NCBI GenBank assembly: GCA_004352715.1
Contig: SCFE01000077.1
Span: 1,509,120 to 1,573,119, forward strand
Length of the DNA: 64,000 bases
DNA from: Hofstenia miamia
Taxonomy: Eukaryota; Xenacoelomorpha; Acoela
Direction: 5' to 3'
Below, one piece after another: positions 36,480-48,066 of the stretch (position 1 is its first letter; each line of letters begins with the position of its first letter). The position numbers and the translations under genes are program-made. A model generated the notes under the pieces. That model was given only the letters and a program-made list of their open reading frames with translations. It had not been told where the DNA came from and did not search any database.

Positions 36480-36690
36480 CATGCATGTTTCGTGTTTTGG
36501 GTGTTTACACGGTGACACAAGACATAAGACAGTCGAGAAAATCAAAATCTTTTGATATTCGAATGTTTTCAAGTGCTCTACTTGAGTGGTTGAATGTCGC
36601 GCGTTTTGGGTGTTTAGACGTGACATTCGCTCATTGAAAACACAAGACATGCATGTCTCATGTCACGTGTAAACGAGGTATTATGGATAA
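36480..36690. repeat. Nested inverted and direct repeats, probable decayed DNA element
   Basis: ACATGCATGTTTCGTGTTTT (from 36480) is inverted at 36636-36656 (GAAAACACAAGACATGCATG). CGTGTTTTGGGTGTTTACAC (36490) is repeated directly as CGCGTTTTGGGTGTTTAGAC at about 36600. GTTTACACGGTGACA is inverted as ATGTCACGTGTAAAC near 36658. Such stacked arms suggest a small hairpin transposon with rearranged ends. No target duplication was found. Confidence 0.45.
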
Positions 36691-37207
36691 AAGCTTGTTG
36701 ATACCTTACGGTTTTGTATAGGAAGTAAGCAGCCGAGGTGGACCTATGCGAGTGCACCCCACAAATGCGGAATGGGATCACTCAGATCGAACACCACCAA
36801 AATAAATATCCCTGACAGGTTCCAATACCTCTGCATTGATAAAAACTAAGAAAAATTTGAAACTAATGCAAAACACTTGGTCTTAATAATTTGTTTGTGT
36901 TTCCTAGAACCGAAATCGAACCGCAGTTAAAAAATTCAACCGTTGATCTCTAATTATGACATAGAAGGTTTATTTGAATATAAACATACTCAAGAATTAC
37001 TGCTAGTTTCATTATGCTAAATAGTAAACGACTTTCATCGTATTTTAACCCTTTTCTGGCCAAAATTGTATGTTAGTTGATTTTTTTAAATATGACCATT
37101 TTTCTAGATAAATATGCGTCAAAAAGGATGTTGATAATTGAAAAAATAAATATAAATTTTAGTAGAAAAATCGCTATGTTCATTGTGATAAACCCTGGCC
37201 AGCCTCT
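36691..37207. other. Gene-free stretch with a GC-richer patch
   Basis: A patch at about 36728-36830 (GCAGCCGAGGTGGACCTATG) has higher GC than its surroundings but no readable protein or RNA fold. The rest is AT-rich. Confidence 0.35.
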
Positions 37208-37680
37208 CATTTTTATGAATATTTATGTTCACTGGAATGATCAAATCGCATAGATTTTGGTCATTATAATGTATATCAAGGGATACATAATGCTAGTGAA
37301 AATATTTGTGAAGAAATATACCAATAGTTAATAGCATTTCTAAAAAATAATTTTGAAACTGAAAGTTTTCAGCTTAGGCTGAATAAAAATTGTTTAACAA
37401 CATATAAATCGCAACAACAAACTGTAAGAGAAAGTATTTTATTTTTATGAATGTTTATGATCACTGTAATAAAGAAATCCCATAGATGTTTGGTCATTAT
37501 AATGTATATTAAGGGATACATAATGCTAATGAAAATATTTGTGAACAAATATAGCAATTGTCAATAGCATTTCTAAAAAATAATTTTGAAACTGAAAGTT
37601 TTCAGCTTAGGCTGAATAAAAATTGTTTAACAACATATAAATCGCAACAACAAACTGTAAGAGAAAGTATTTCATTTTTA
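37208..37680. repeat. Two-copy 233-base tandem duplication
   Basis: Bases from about 37208 recur 233 bases later. The first half of the unit (TTTTTATGAATRTTTATG onward) differs at many sites between copies. The second half, from ATAGCATTTCTAAAAAATAA to GAGAGAAAGTATTT-type sequence, appears identical over more than 100 bases. Uneven divergence within one duplication suggests later gene conversion or unequal exchange. There is no coding content. Confidence 0.85.
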
Positions 37681-38749
37681 GCATAGACGCAACAACATAA
37701 ACCACTACAACAGATTTTCCCTAAAATTTGACTTAGCTTTTTCAGTTTTTGTTTTGTTCATTGTAATGAACAGAAAAGGGTTAAGTTGCTGCCTTTGCTT
37801 TGCTAATTCTTATTTTATACTGTCGCTAAGTAGAGTAATTGCATCTGCTCACTTTATTCTTATGAATTATTGTCAAACTTTTACATTTCAAACATTTCTC
37901 CCTAAGTTTCTGTTAGCTGATAATATTCTTAACATGGTTTTCAAATAATCAACATACATTGCTTATGTTCCTACTTCATATTTTTGGAACATGGTTTTTT
38001 TATAACAGGTTTCTCTCTAGTGTTTAGAAAACAATTTCATTAGAATTCAAAATCTTGGGCCATATCCGCTAAAACCTGCAATAAATAAAAAATTGTGGTT
38101 GAGACTACATAATGAAGATCAGACATAATTTCAAATATATCTTCCTTATAACGGATAGATAGTAATTTTTTGAAAACCTTTCTTCTGTTTAAGTTATATT
38201 CGTTTACTTTTTAATCTTCATTTTTGTGAAACCACATTTCATAGAAATCTGCCGATTAGTTCTGAGATCTCAGGTTACATGCCTTAGTAAATTCATAGGT
38301 TTTGACTGCTAAAGTTCTCACTCCAAATTCGTGTTTACCCATTCATTTGATTTTAAAAACTCACATAATGCACATACGCTCCCTGGGAATTACTATCATG
38401 CATACATTCAGGAACACCGTCCTAATAAAATTGGTCAGTTTTGGTTTAACTGCACTTTTTAGTGGACGCATTCGTTTGTGAATTGAACCTTATTGTTTTG
38501 GTAATTTTCAATTTTTGATGCTTCATGGATTGCTTCGCTAATCATATCATTGATTACTCTTGGTGAGTCATTTTGCTAAATGAAATTTAACGATCAAATA
38601 ATTGGTTCAATATTTAGAGTGCATTCAACCGGTAAATCCGCGATTTGGTTTATTGGAGAATTCTCTCATCTCTTTCTTTGTGACAGTTTTAAAATCAAAG
38701 TTCTATCTCTTTAGAATAAATTAAGACTATATATTCAAGAATACCAAGC
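37681..38749. other. Gene-free AT-rich stretch
   Basis: The frame at 37754-37948 has no motif. No other feature is supported. Confidence 0.4.
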
Positions 38750-38839
38750 ATGAGACTCTTCGCCATTGCAATACTTGTCATTGCTATTTACTTAGGATTT
38801 CTTACTCATTTTGTTCACACTGCACGCGAAATTTCTTAA
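38750..38839 (+). CDS. Tiny signal-peptide-like ORF
   Basis: This is a 29-codon ATG frame, MRLFAIAILVIAIYLGFLTH and FVHTAREIS, ending in TAA. It has the exact build of a secretory signal: a basic N-terminus, about 15 hydrophobic residues and a small-residue cleavage region (VHTA-R). It might be the first exon of a secreted peptide gene, but the in-frame stop comes before any usable donor, and the window offers no mature peptide. Chance in AT-rich DNA is quite possible. Confidence 0.22.
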   Translation: MRLFAIAILVIAIYLGFLTHFVHTAREIS

Positions 38840-39689
38840 GTGAATGAAGCCTCATACCTGAGCGCTGTTTGGTGCGTATGAGTGCAATAATGGCGAACAT
38901 TCAATTGATTAAAAAATTTCCAACACTTTATTTCCAATAACCAATATTTTTCCTTATTACTATAACACTTAGAATTTCAGAAAATCATATATAAATATAT
39001 GCAAATACGGGCTTTGGATACAAAATTTTAAAATACCTACAAGGCGCTGGATACAAATCCCATAGTATCAAGAGTCCGTATTTGTATGGATATGTGTATG
39101 TGTGTGAATCAAAGGGAAAATACACATATTAATTAACAAAGTGAATGATTTTACAGCGTGATCAGGAAAATAGTTCTGAATGCTTTGATTTGTACTAAGA
39201 TTAGTTTTTTGTATTTATTACATGTAGAAGTACGTCTAATAGATTTTCAGAACGGTTTGTGAAAATTTATTTGTTCAAAAGAAATCTATTTTAGTTTTCC
39301 GAGCCAACAACTAACATTAATTTGTGCTTTATATCTAATTTTTGCTCTTCTTAAATTTTTTCCTACTGTGCTGTAGGCGCTAAGTATACTACCACTCATT
39401 TATATGGGGGCCCAAAATGCATCGGCTCTAGGCTTCTTGTAAAATCATGTAATTCAGTGGTATTGAAAAAATTGTGTACATCAACCAAGATTCTAAAATT
39501 TTACTCAAAAAAACCTGAAATACATAGTCATTAGAAAATACTAATTTATTGAAATGGTGCGTTTTTAGCTATTTTTTGAATTTTTTCATTGAAATTTAAT
39601 TGGGATCCTAATTAGGCCAAATTTTGGGAGTGGATATTAATTAAAAAGCATTTCATTGCAATAACAGGCTCGATGCTGAACGAGTGCTG

Positions 39690-39724
<35 letters not shown>

Positions 39725-40856
39725 ACTTGTCCATACATAAATTCATATTTTCGTAAAATATCTAAATTTACTTTTTTGCATAAATTACTTACTCATGGAA
39801 GAGTACTTTTTATTGTTAACTATTAATAATACTTTACTTGTCATATTCCACACATTCAATATAATATTAAATAACAGATGTCCGTAGCAAACATATATAT
39901 GGCGTCATATATATACTGAATAAATTTCAATCTTTTTAATTTGTTGATAACTAACATTTTTGTAATTTAAATGTAGCATTAATAAGTAATTTAACATTCA
40001 TAGAAATTTGCACATGGTTCCTTGTTGTCCAAGACATTGATTTTCTATGATGTCCCGTAACTAACATATTTAGTCTATCTATATATATATATATATATAT
40101 ATATGGTGTCCCAAACGTTTGTGTACTCTAAAACCTTTGTGTTTAAAGAATTGATAAAAGCAGGAGTGCAAATTTAATATAATTATTTTTCTTGAGCAAA
40201 AGAAGATTGATTGAGACAAAAATACATCAGAAGTTTCCTGGAAAAAGGAAAAGATATCTCTTATCGTAATGGAATGAGTGCGCAACATTATTGCAAAGTT
40301 TTGAGACATTGGCAGGGTTTTCTCCATGAATTCACTAACCCTTCTGGAGAGTCAAACCATGATAACTACTAATATTAAACAAAATACTTTCCAATCTTTA
40401 GAAATGGCCTCATTGATCATGAAAAACCGCTTAAAAGTTTTTCTATAAGGCACAGTTTATTACAGCCCGTGAAAAAGTCTTATCATTTCACCTTACTTGA
40501 AAAGCGAATTTGGAGTAACAAAAAACCATGGCGATAGAACTCATTAGTAAATGTTGATATTCCAATGTTTTGGTTTGGTTTTGGCCAAATTCTCTTTTAT
40601 GGTTTTATACTTTTGTTCTAGTGTAAAACTACGTTTTCCATACAAATGTAAATTTTAGAAATCACTTTATCACTTTTGAATTTAATGCATTTTTCATTAT
40701 ATTTAAAAAACTGTTATTAATAATCTTCTTATATATAAAATTTCACAAATTATCAATGACAAATAGTTCTTAATGTCATTTATACAACTGGTCTTAAATT
40801 TTGTTCAAGAGTGTATACATATGCATCTGATGAATTTATATTGTTAATTTCACTGC
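38840..40856. other. Gene-free stretch with TA microsatellites
   Basis: TA runs lie at about 39692-39721 and 40077-40104. The second is followed directly by GGTGTCCCAAACGTTTGTG, which could be a Tc1-type terminus, but no inverted partner or transposase was found. Confidence 0.4.
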
Positions 40857-41690
40857 TGGTCCTCTTTTAGTAAGTCACGAATGGTGTCTATCATATACTC
40901 CTTCACTTCATCTTTATTAGCATTTGTTAGGGTCTTTGTGGCCTGGAATTCTATAATAGATAATGTCGCCAACAAACGGTGTATATTGAGGCATGGCTAA
41001 TGCTGGTAATACTCCCTGAGCGTTCCACGAGTATTGTAGGATCTTCTGACACTAGAATGTCAACAATGTTAATGTTGTCATCTGTTCGAACATCATTCTT
41101 TTACTGAACTCAACACAATATTTGTAGAGATTGATTTAAGAACATATTGTGGTCTTGCTTGCATTAAAGCATTGAAAATTTGAACATTGGATTCACCAAA
41201 CATTTTTCGTGGTAAAATCTAGAACGTTCACGTGTAAACTGCATTAGGACAGATTAAAAAGATGTGCTTAACAACGGTTTGTAGTTTTCCTATGTGCATG
41301 TAGAAATGGGTACATTGCACAAATGAAATAGCTTGTGTAAATATGCTTGGATTTTCATTCACATGACAGAGTGCACTTTTACGTCTATGATTTTCTTCAC
41401 TAGTGCTTTTCAATGAAAAATCCAAATTTATAAAGTTTCAAATTCTCTCATATCTAGTGTTTAGCAAATCAGTTTTATTTAAACATACCACGGCAAATTT
41501 ATTGTCTGGTTACTGCCGCAACCCAAAGTTAAATATGCTGTAATGCACTGTAGAATTAAGTGTCCAGTGGCAGTTTTAAAGAATGCTACAAAAATCATTT
41601 TTAGGGTCCTCAACTATTTGTAGACAGAAGAACGAATCATGCTTCATTTTTATGTCCCTATAAGACACCGCTGCCTAATTTTTAAAAATG
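40857..41690 (-). pseudogene. Possible decayed (processed?) pseudogene, unidentified
   Basis: On the minus strand much of this interval reads as protein-like text broken by stops and frame changes. Examples are INIVDILVSEDPTILVERSG near 41050 and a final LSIIEFQATKTLTNANKDE then VKEYMIDTIRDLLKEDQQ before a stop near 40857. Composition is less AT-driven than the flanks, and no introns are obvious, which would fit a retrocopy. I do not recognise the parent protein. Confidence 0.3.
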
Positions 41691-43150
41691 ATATTAGTTG
41701 CAAATTATATCATAACAAAATTTTAAATGTTTGCAGTCCTAAAATTTTGAATGCAATCAATCACATTGTCTAACAAATATCTTAAGCGCATGCGGTTTTA
41801 CTTCATAGTGGATGTTGCAATTACCGTTCGGAATTATGTCTAAAAACGATTCTAATTACCTTAACAAAAACTCCGTCACTTTTCATTAACTAAATGCTGT
41901 TAAAAAGCTTCACTTGGAATTATAAACACTCTACATTTATTAAATACAATGACACCAATTCATCTGGTGCACACCTCTTTCTTAAATTGTTGTTCTAATT
42001 GTAATTGCTTTTTTTCAAGCGGGGAGACTTTTTGGAACTTGTTGTTATTTTTCCCAATGCTTTATAGAAAATATAAACTAAACAATTATTATTATGATTC
42101 GATATAAATAGACTGCTTTCTGCAAGTGTATAGTGTGCATCATTCCTCTTGGGAAGTACTTTCTCTTATTTTGATAGTTAACTATTATCAATATCATAAG
42201 TTGAAAAATAGTGTCCATTTGGATTCGCATTACTCTTCTTTACAAAAACCTTGTTTTGGTGATCATTTGTAGTTCTTTACGAAGTTTGCGAGCATTAGAG
42301 TACTGTAATTCACATTTAGTGAGTGGAAGTGGGAGTGGGGTGATATAATTGTTTTATAGTCCATCAAGCTCTTTTAGCGAAAATGTTTTTTCTCCGTACT
42401 TACAAACTAAATATTTGCTTTGCAAAATTTTTGTGTATTTCCAATTCGTTTATCTATTTCAGCTGTGGTCTGCTTCTTCTGTAATTTCGTGAAACATGAT
42501 GTTTCTTAGAAGTTGAATTTTCACATTGAATTTTAAGGAACATACAGGGTGAGGTAGTCGAACCTTCTTTTCACATTCAAGAATTGAGACAAGCAATAAT
42601 TATTGATTAAAGTTTATTTCAGTGAAAAGTGCGTACAAAGAAATTTATGTACTATATAGAAATATACTCAATTCTTTGCAAGATTTTACGACTACTTACA
42701 CATCAAGAATATCAGTGAATACTAATACTTTGAGGGTAATTTTCCAAAACTACTTCACCTGAAGGAATGGGGGTATTCATTGGCTTCCACGATTGCCTAA
42801 CATTAGATGATGTGATTTAATTATTTTTTGTGTATACTTTTCACATATGTAGTAAATTTATAACAAAAAATATTGTTTGTCACTATTTTTTAATATGGAA
42901 AAGAGGGTTTGACGGCCGCGCACCCTCTGTGAGCAAAAAAAGTTCAATTTTTCATATTGGGTATTCAAGATGTAAATAAATATTTTGAAATAGTAATTTA
43001 ACACAATTCCAGTAATTTCACTAGAAAATAATATGAAGCCAACTATCTACGCACAATTGTTACAATTATTGCAGTAATTTATGGCTTTTTGAACTTCGAA
43101 AGTTTTCTTATTTTCAAATTGATACGCAAAAATAACAGTGCACTTAATTG
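41691..43150. other. Gene-free stretch with a possible small MITE
   Basis: At about 42546 TA is followed by CAGGGTGAGGTAGTCGAACC. At about 42761, on the other strand, CAGGTGAAGTAGTTTTGG is an imperfect match. Together they could bound a 215-base Tc1/mariner-type MITE. Otherwise nothing is supported. Confidence 0.3.
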
Positions 43151-43374
43151 TATATATATATANNNNNNNNNNNNNNNNNNNNNNNNNNNNNNNNNNNNNN
43201 NNNNNNNNNNNNNNNNNNNNNNNNNNNNNNNNNNNNNNNNNNNNNNNNNNNNNNNNNNNNNNNNNNNNNNNNNNNNNNNNNNNNNNNNNNNNNNNNNNNN
43301 NNNNNNNNNNNNNNNNNNNNNNNNNNNNNNNNNNNNNNNNNNNNNNNNNNNNNNNNNNNNNNNNNNNNNNNNNN

Positions 43375-43406
<32 letters not shown>
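43151..43406. repeat. (TA)n microsatellite containing an assembly gap
   Basis: TA repeat flanks both sides of the 212-base run of N (43163-43374). The gap is most likely collapsed or unsequenced TA repeat. Open frames reported across it are artefacts of N translation. Confidence 0.9.
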
Positions 43407-43409
<3 letters not shown>

Positions 43410-44784
43410 AGATAGATAATCGTGGCTGCATCATGTAAAATCCGTTTTACTGTTTCTTAAGTATATCCTTTGTTGAGTGACTAATGACGCCTAATTTTGT
43501 TCACTATAACTGCAAGTAGAACGTCAATTCTTCAATTATAGTTAACTACTTCGGGCCATTCGGTTTTTGGGTTATGTAATGCAGCATATAAGGTCGTTGC
43601 AGGCGTGTCGGATACGAAAATATAACTAATTTACATGTGTTCTCAGTTTTTGAATTTTTACCTTATATTTAATATTTAGCTTCCTGTGTATTTATTGTGG
43701 CAATTTTAAAAAACTTTTTGCTTTAATGACGGTTTTAAATGTATACACTTGCAGTTATTTAACAATTATTCATCGATATTTTTTGAATGATTAGTAAAAT
43801 AGATGCGTTTAAGTTGGTTTGAAGCTATATATCTTACGACTAAGATGAGCCTGCGACAGAGTCTTGTAAATGAACCGGGCCGGATATAGGCCAAGGAAAT
43901 TTATATAATTTGAGCCTTCCATAAAAATTCAATGAACTGAATATAGAATTTTAAATTATTTTTTGAGCGATTTTTGGATTTTCAATGTAGCATTTACTAA
44001 CCTTTTATTAACTATTTTTTATAGATAGGCATTTTCAAAACATTAAATAAAGTTCTCCATTTGTAGTAGCTAATGTGTTTTGTTAGAGCCTACATTATCA
44101 TACATAATTGTGGCCCGAATTTATAATCGTATAATTACCAAGAGAGCACGGCCCGGCCCGGTACGGGCGGATGACATCGGCCCACTTACAACTGTGACCT
44201 GCGAAAGAACTGAATTTATTTTGTCAATATGTTTAATGTTGTATTCCTTACACTTAACTCATTTGCTCTTAATTATGCTTCCTAAACATTTCAACCCATT
44301 GAATTTACAAAGCGAGCATTTCAGGATAGATTATAGCATGGAATGGTCTGATGCCTGCAGTGGCGTCATTGAGGAGAAGAAAGGTTCAACCTAACCTCTC
44401 CAACACTCGCAGAAAAAACGTTAGACTAGGAATGTTTAATCACTTCGCTTAGAAATGCGGAGGTGGGTGTAGATATGAATCGGGTATTTTGACGAGAATG
44501 TTCATTTTGGTGCTGTTAATATTCAACAGGATTTCATTTTCAGAGTAAATCGGACAAACTCCAATGTTGTACTGGAATTGCTCGTTCACGTTATTTGGAG
44601 AGCAATCTTCGTCTGTCTGGGTGTAGGAATTTTACATGTTTTGAAAAGTACGGGTTGGATGCCAGAACGTTATAACTATGTTGGTGCTAGTTGATTTTAG
44701 CAAAGACATGGCGTCAATTTGATGCGAGTTTTACTAATGAAAGTTCGTAATTTTGCGACACTTGGCCAGGCGCAGGTCTAGATA
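43407..44784. other. Gene-free stretch with GC-rich islands
   Basis: ACCGGGCCGGATATAGGCC at about 43878 and GCCCGGCCCGGTACGGGC at about 44150 stand out from the AT-rich background. The 104-codon frame at 44080-44394 crosses the second island and has no recognised motif. Confidence 0.4.
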
Positions 44785-45125
44785 GTTTCGAATGGGGGCG
44801 GTTTAAACCATTTTTCCTAGATGTATAAAACGAAAATTTATTTGCAAGTTATACACAATCTAATCATATTTTGCAAAAAGTGTAATGATTTATGAGGTTC
44901 TTCACAAAAACCCTTAGGCTTATATTTTTACACAGTAAAGTTAGTCTTTCCAGGACGACTTGTATTTATGAAAAAAAACAGAAAGTTTTTGAAAAAACAC
45001 TAAAAAATGGTTTTATCACAATATTAACATAAAAAATTCGCAATTTCATATTCTGTAGTAGTGCTTTTATATTGTTTTTGAAATAAGGGGCGGTGGTCCC
45101 AACCCCTATTCCTAAAACCGCGCAT
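44785..45125 (+). repeat. Dispersed repeat family Y, copy 2
   Basis: Blocks in the same order as at 22600-22905 are GGGGGCGGTTTAAACCATTT, TTTGCAAGTTATACAC, AAAAAGTGTAATGATTTATG, AGGTTCTTCACAAAAAC, AAAAATGGTTTTATCACAAT, ATTCGCAATTTCATAT and GGGGCGGTGGTCCCAACCCC. This shows a family of about 320-340 bases with GGGG-rich ends. This copy has an insertion relative to copy 1 near 44935. Confidence 0.6.
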
Positions 45126-46346
45126 GCCCTTGGCTATAACTTGAAAATTAGATTTAACTCTTTGATATTCAAGGTTGTTTGGAAAGTGGTGACTTAACTA
45201 CATTTGTTTGAGTCATTCCTACAACGCGATCGTTAATGAGGCGGGTTGTTTAGAAAAAATGTTAATGTTAATTCGGGACGAAATGCAATTTGTTAGGATG
45301 CCATTGTGTGTTGAATAATATGAAAACTCTTCTTTTGAAATAAGTTTATTAAATCTCATTTCAATGAACTTTATTTTTTGGCCTTTAGGAATCCGTTTGA
45401 AATAATAATCTAATTTAATGCAACAATTGAACTTCAATCATTTAAAGTTAAATTGTGTTAATTTTATTTAGAAATCTAATTCGTTAATGGATGTCTGTTA
45501 TCTTTCAAACGCCAATTAGCCATGCATTCTATTCAATGTTTTGTTCAGTTTAAACAAATCTAACTTTTGTTCTTCGCAATCTTAATTTTAACTCCCAACT
45601 TTTGTTTACTTCCCATTTCCTACCGTTTCATAGGAGTTCCCATTCTTCATTCCTTTCTATCATCGGCTTAATGGCCCTGCTAAAAGTTTTCCTCCATTAT
45701 TAATCAACAATTTTGATTAGTTCCAGCGACTTGTCGTCTGCCTTCAGTAATTTATCTAACATATACAATAGCATTTTCTTTGAACACCAACCTCTGACAA
45801 ACTACCCGCTTTTACGGGTTGCTTTCCACTTGCAAAAGCTATGTCTGTTTTATTTATTATCGGGTTCATACATTTCAGGGGATTGTATTAGGTTATAGAA
45901 TTCTCTATGGTTGATTAAAATCAAAAATCAAAGCCTATTTTTAAGCCTAAGCATCAGGATTTATGAGACCTCCCATAGTATCCCATGGAAATAAGGTTAA
46001 TTTTGTTTGATGCTGCGTGTTTGAATTTTTTATGTTTTTCATACAACAGAAGCATATTTTAACAAATCTATAAAAAAATTAGGTGTTAGATGAATATGCA
46101 GGTATGTTTACAGTTACAGTATCGAATAGAAAAATGGGGCGACGGATGATTTGAACCTAGAATATGTGGGAGAAAAATCCAGTCCTAGAAGAAGCCTGCT
46201 AGGCATTCTTAGCATTTGATGCACATAACATTGTTCAACATAATCCACTGTTTTATATTAATTAATATATATATATATGAAATATTTTGAAAGTCAAAAT
46301 AATGTGTAATTAAATTGTTTCGTCGAGGTGAATGGCAAACAATTAC
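45126..46346. other. Gene-free AT-rich stretch
   Basis: Frames at 45219-45437 and 45713-45898 lack motifs. On the minus strand at about 46135-46170, GGTTCAAATCATCC resembles a tRNA-like B box, but no cloverleaf forms. Confidence 0.4.
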
Positions 46347-46528
46347 TTTGAACTGCCTATTGCTTAAGTTTTCTTGCAAAGCCTCTACGATTTGATCATT
46401 AACAAAATTGTTGGGCTTTAACGTTTCTTTTTTAACATATTCAACATTTGAATTTTCAAAATTAAATTTCCTCAATCGAATTTGTTTTATCGGCCAATCA
46501 GCAAACACTGGTTCTTTCACATTGTATA
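46347..46528 (-). CDS. Candidate internal exon, unknown gene
   Basis: An acceptor look-alike (AAATTATTTACAG) precedes 46528, and a donor (TTCAAA followed by GTAATT) follows 46347. The 182 bases encode 60 residues: YNVKEPVFADWPIKQIRLRK, FNFENSNVEYVKKETLKPN and NFVNDQIVEALQENLSNRQFK in overlapping description. The residue mix is charged and protein-like. The frame stays open for another 40 codons into a TA run, so the donor placement is inferred. The gene is not recognised. Confidence 0.35.
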
Positions 46529-47405
46529 CTGTAAATAATTTATCAGAAGTATCGTGAGACCAATTACTTGCTCGAAATTTATATTTGAAATTTGTTTCAC
46601 TTTGTAGAGTAGGTTAATTGTTTTCAACGTTTCGAATTTGACGGAAATTTTAAAAATCCAGAAAAACACATTAAAGACTTTATAAATGTGTAAAAAGTTT
46701 TTTTTTATAGAAATCACTCACCTTTATATTATTAGTTCAGTAATCTCAAGTAAGAGCAGTCAAGGTTCATTTCTGATCATATTTAGCGACCTTTTCTAAG
46801 ATCATTCAACCAATTTAAATTCATTTAAATGTTTCCAATTGTATTGTTTTCTATTTTAAGAGTACTGAGAATAATCATAAAAATCAACAAATGAGTTTTT
46901 TTCAAAAATTACATGTTTTGTGTTTAATTAAGAAAAAACCGTTTCAAACCCTTATTCAAATTCTTATTTCATTTCGCAATCAATTATAGCATTTCGAAAA
47001 ATACTTACGATTTTGATCCAACTTTGTAAATAAGGGAATTGCCTAAAACGCGAGATCTAAAAAATCGTTATTGGTTTAACTACTTTTAAAATACACGTTT
47101 TTCTATCGAAAGGAATAAATGTAAGTTACATGTTTTAGCCTCTTAGATCATTATAGCTGTTTTGTATTTCAGTAGTTACTTAAATACTTTCGTTTCTTTG
47201 TTTTAGCGCTTTTTCTCAATCCAATCAGTTAACTTCCTCCTACTCCATTCCTACTTTTATTTCTTCTCAATAATATAAACAAATCGCTTTTCTTTTAGTA
47301 ATCCTTATGCTTTATAATTAACTTTTTATCGGAATCTATGATCCTATTGGAATTCAAAACAAGTTAATGATGCGAATGAGTGATTTCGTTTGATAACGTT
47401 TCAGG
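46529..47405. other. Gene-free AT-rich stretch
   Basis: I see nothing that can be supported in this interval. Confidence 0.45.
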
Positions 47406-47562
47406 ATCCTGCTGAATAATTTAAATATACAAAGACATCAATCGAATTTGAATATATTTTGAAGATCTGAAACACTTGAAAGAAAAGGTTCGGGAACATT
47501 CCCTCAATTGTTTGAAAATGATAACCAAATTTGTCGAAACATTCCCAATAAAATGTTTTTGA

Positions 47563-47566
<4 letters not shown>
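47406..47566 (+). repeat. Dispersed repeat family Z, copy 1 (leads into TA repeat)
   Basis: The blocks ACAAAGACATC, TATTTTGAAGATCTGAA, TGAAAGAAAAGGTTC, TGAAAATGATAACCAAATTT and CAATAAAATG recur in the same order at 58785-58925. In both places the repeat leads into a TA microsatellite (directly here, about 30 bases later there). This suggests an element with a TA-rich end. The class is unknown. Confidence 0.6.
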
Positions 47567-47615
<49 letters not shown>

Positions 47616-47735
47616 GTATATATGTATATATATATGTATATATGTATATATGTATATATATGTGTATATATATATGTATATATGTATATGTATATATGTA
47701 TGTATATATGTATATATATATGTATATATGTATAT
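47567..47735. repeat. Compound TA/TATG microsatellite
   Basis: About 170 bases of TA repeat with regular TATG and TATGTATA interruptions. Long frames rich in I, Y and T or C, V and M on both strands come from this repeat and are not genes. Confidence 0.95.
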
Positions 47736-47792
47736 CAAATCCGTAACTAGCCCAGGTAATCTGGCATGTTGTCGCTAAAATTACTTGTTCCA

Positions 47793-48066
47793 ATTGAAAA
47801 GCTTGGAGCAAGAGTATGTTAACTCACTTTTTTTAACTCACTTTTTAGCAATTTCGAGATATTAAGCTTTAAAGTTTCCAATTTGCCATCGCTTTGGGGT
47901 AATCTTTTTTGGCATTTTTATTTTTGAATATTACAGAGGAAAAGTAAAGCTGCTAGCTGAAGAACCCCGGTGCAAAAATAGATCTATAATAGAAACCCAC
48001 TACTATGTGTCTAACTCAAAATCGTAAAAAATTGAGTTAACATACGCTTGCTCCAAGCCCTTCAAA
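47793..48066. mobile_element. MITE with 30-base inverted ends
   Basis: The left end reads GCTTGGAGCAAGAGTATGTT then AACTCA. The right end read on the other strand gives GCTTGGAGCAAGCGTATGTT then AACTCA, one mismatch in 26. Outside these the match continues loosely (ATTGAAAA against ATTTGAAGG). The 270-base interior is non-coding. The target duplication is not clear, so the superfamily is unassigned. Confidence 0.75.

Noticed and set aside
40105-40640. Possible Tc1 element starting GGTGTCCCAAACG after a TA run
   Set aside because: No inverted partner and no transposase motif were found.
43089-43438. Open frames spanning the 43 kb gap
   Set aside because: They consist mostly of N translated as X, with TA repeat at both ends.
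46135-46175. tRNA-like B box and 3' half on the minus strand (GGTTCAAATCATCC, GTCGCCCC)
   Set aside because: No matching 5' acceptor arm or cloverleaf was found; at most a worn tRNA-derived repeat.
47401-47811. Long overlapping frames rich in I, Y, T, H or C, V, M on both strands
   Set aside because: They are translations of the TA/TATG microsatellite.
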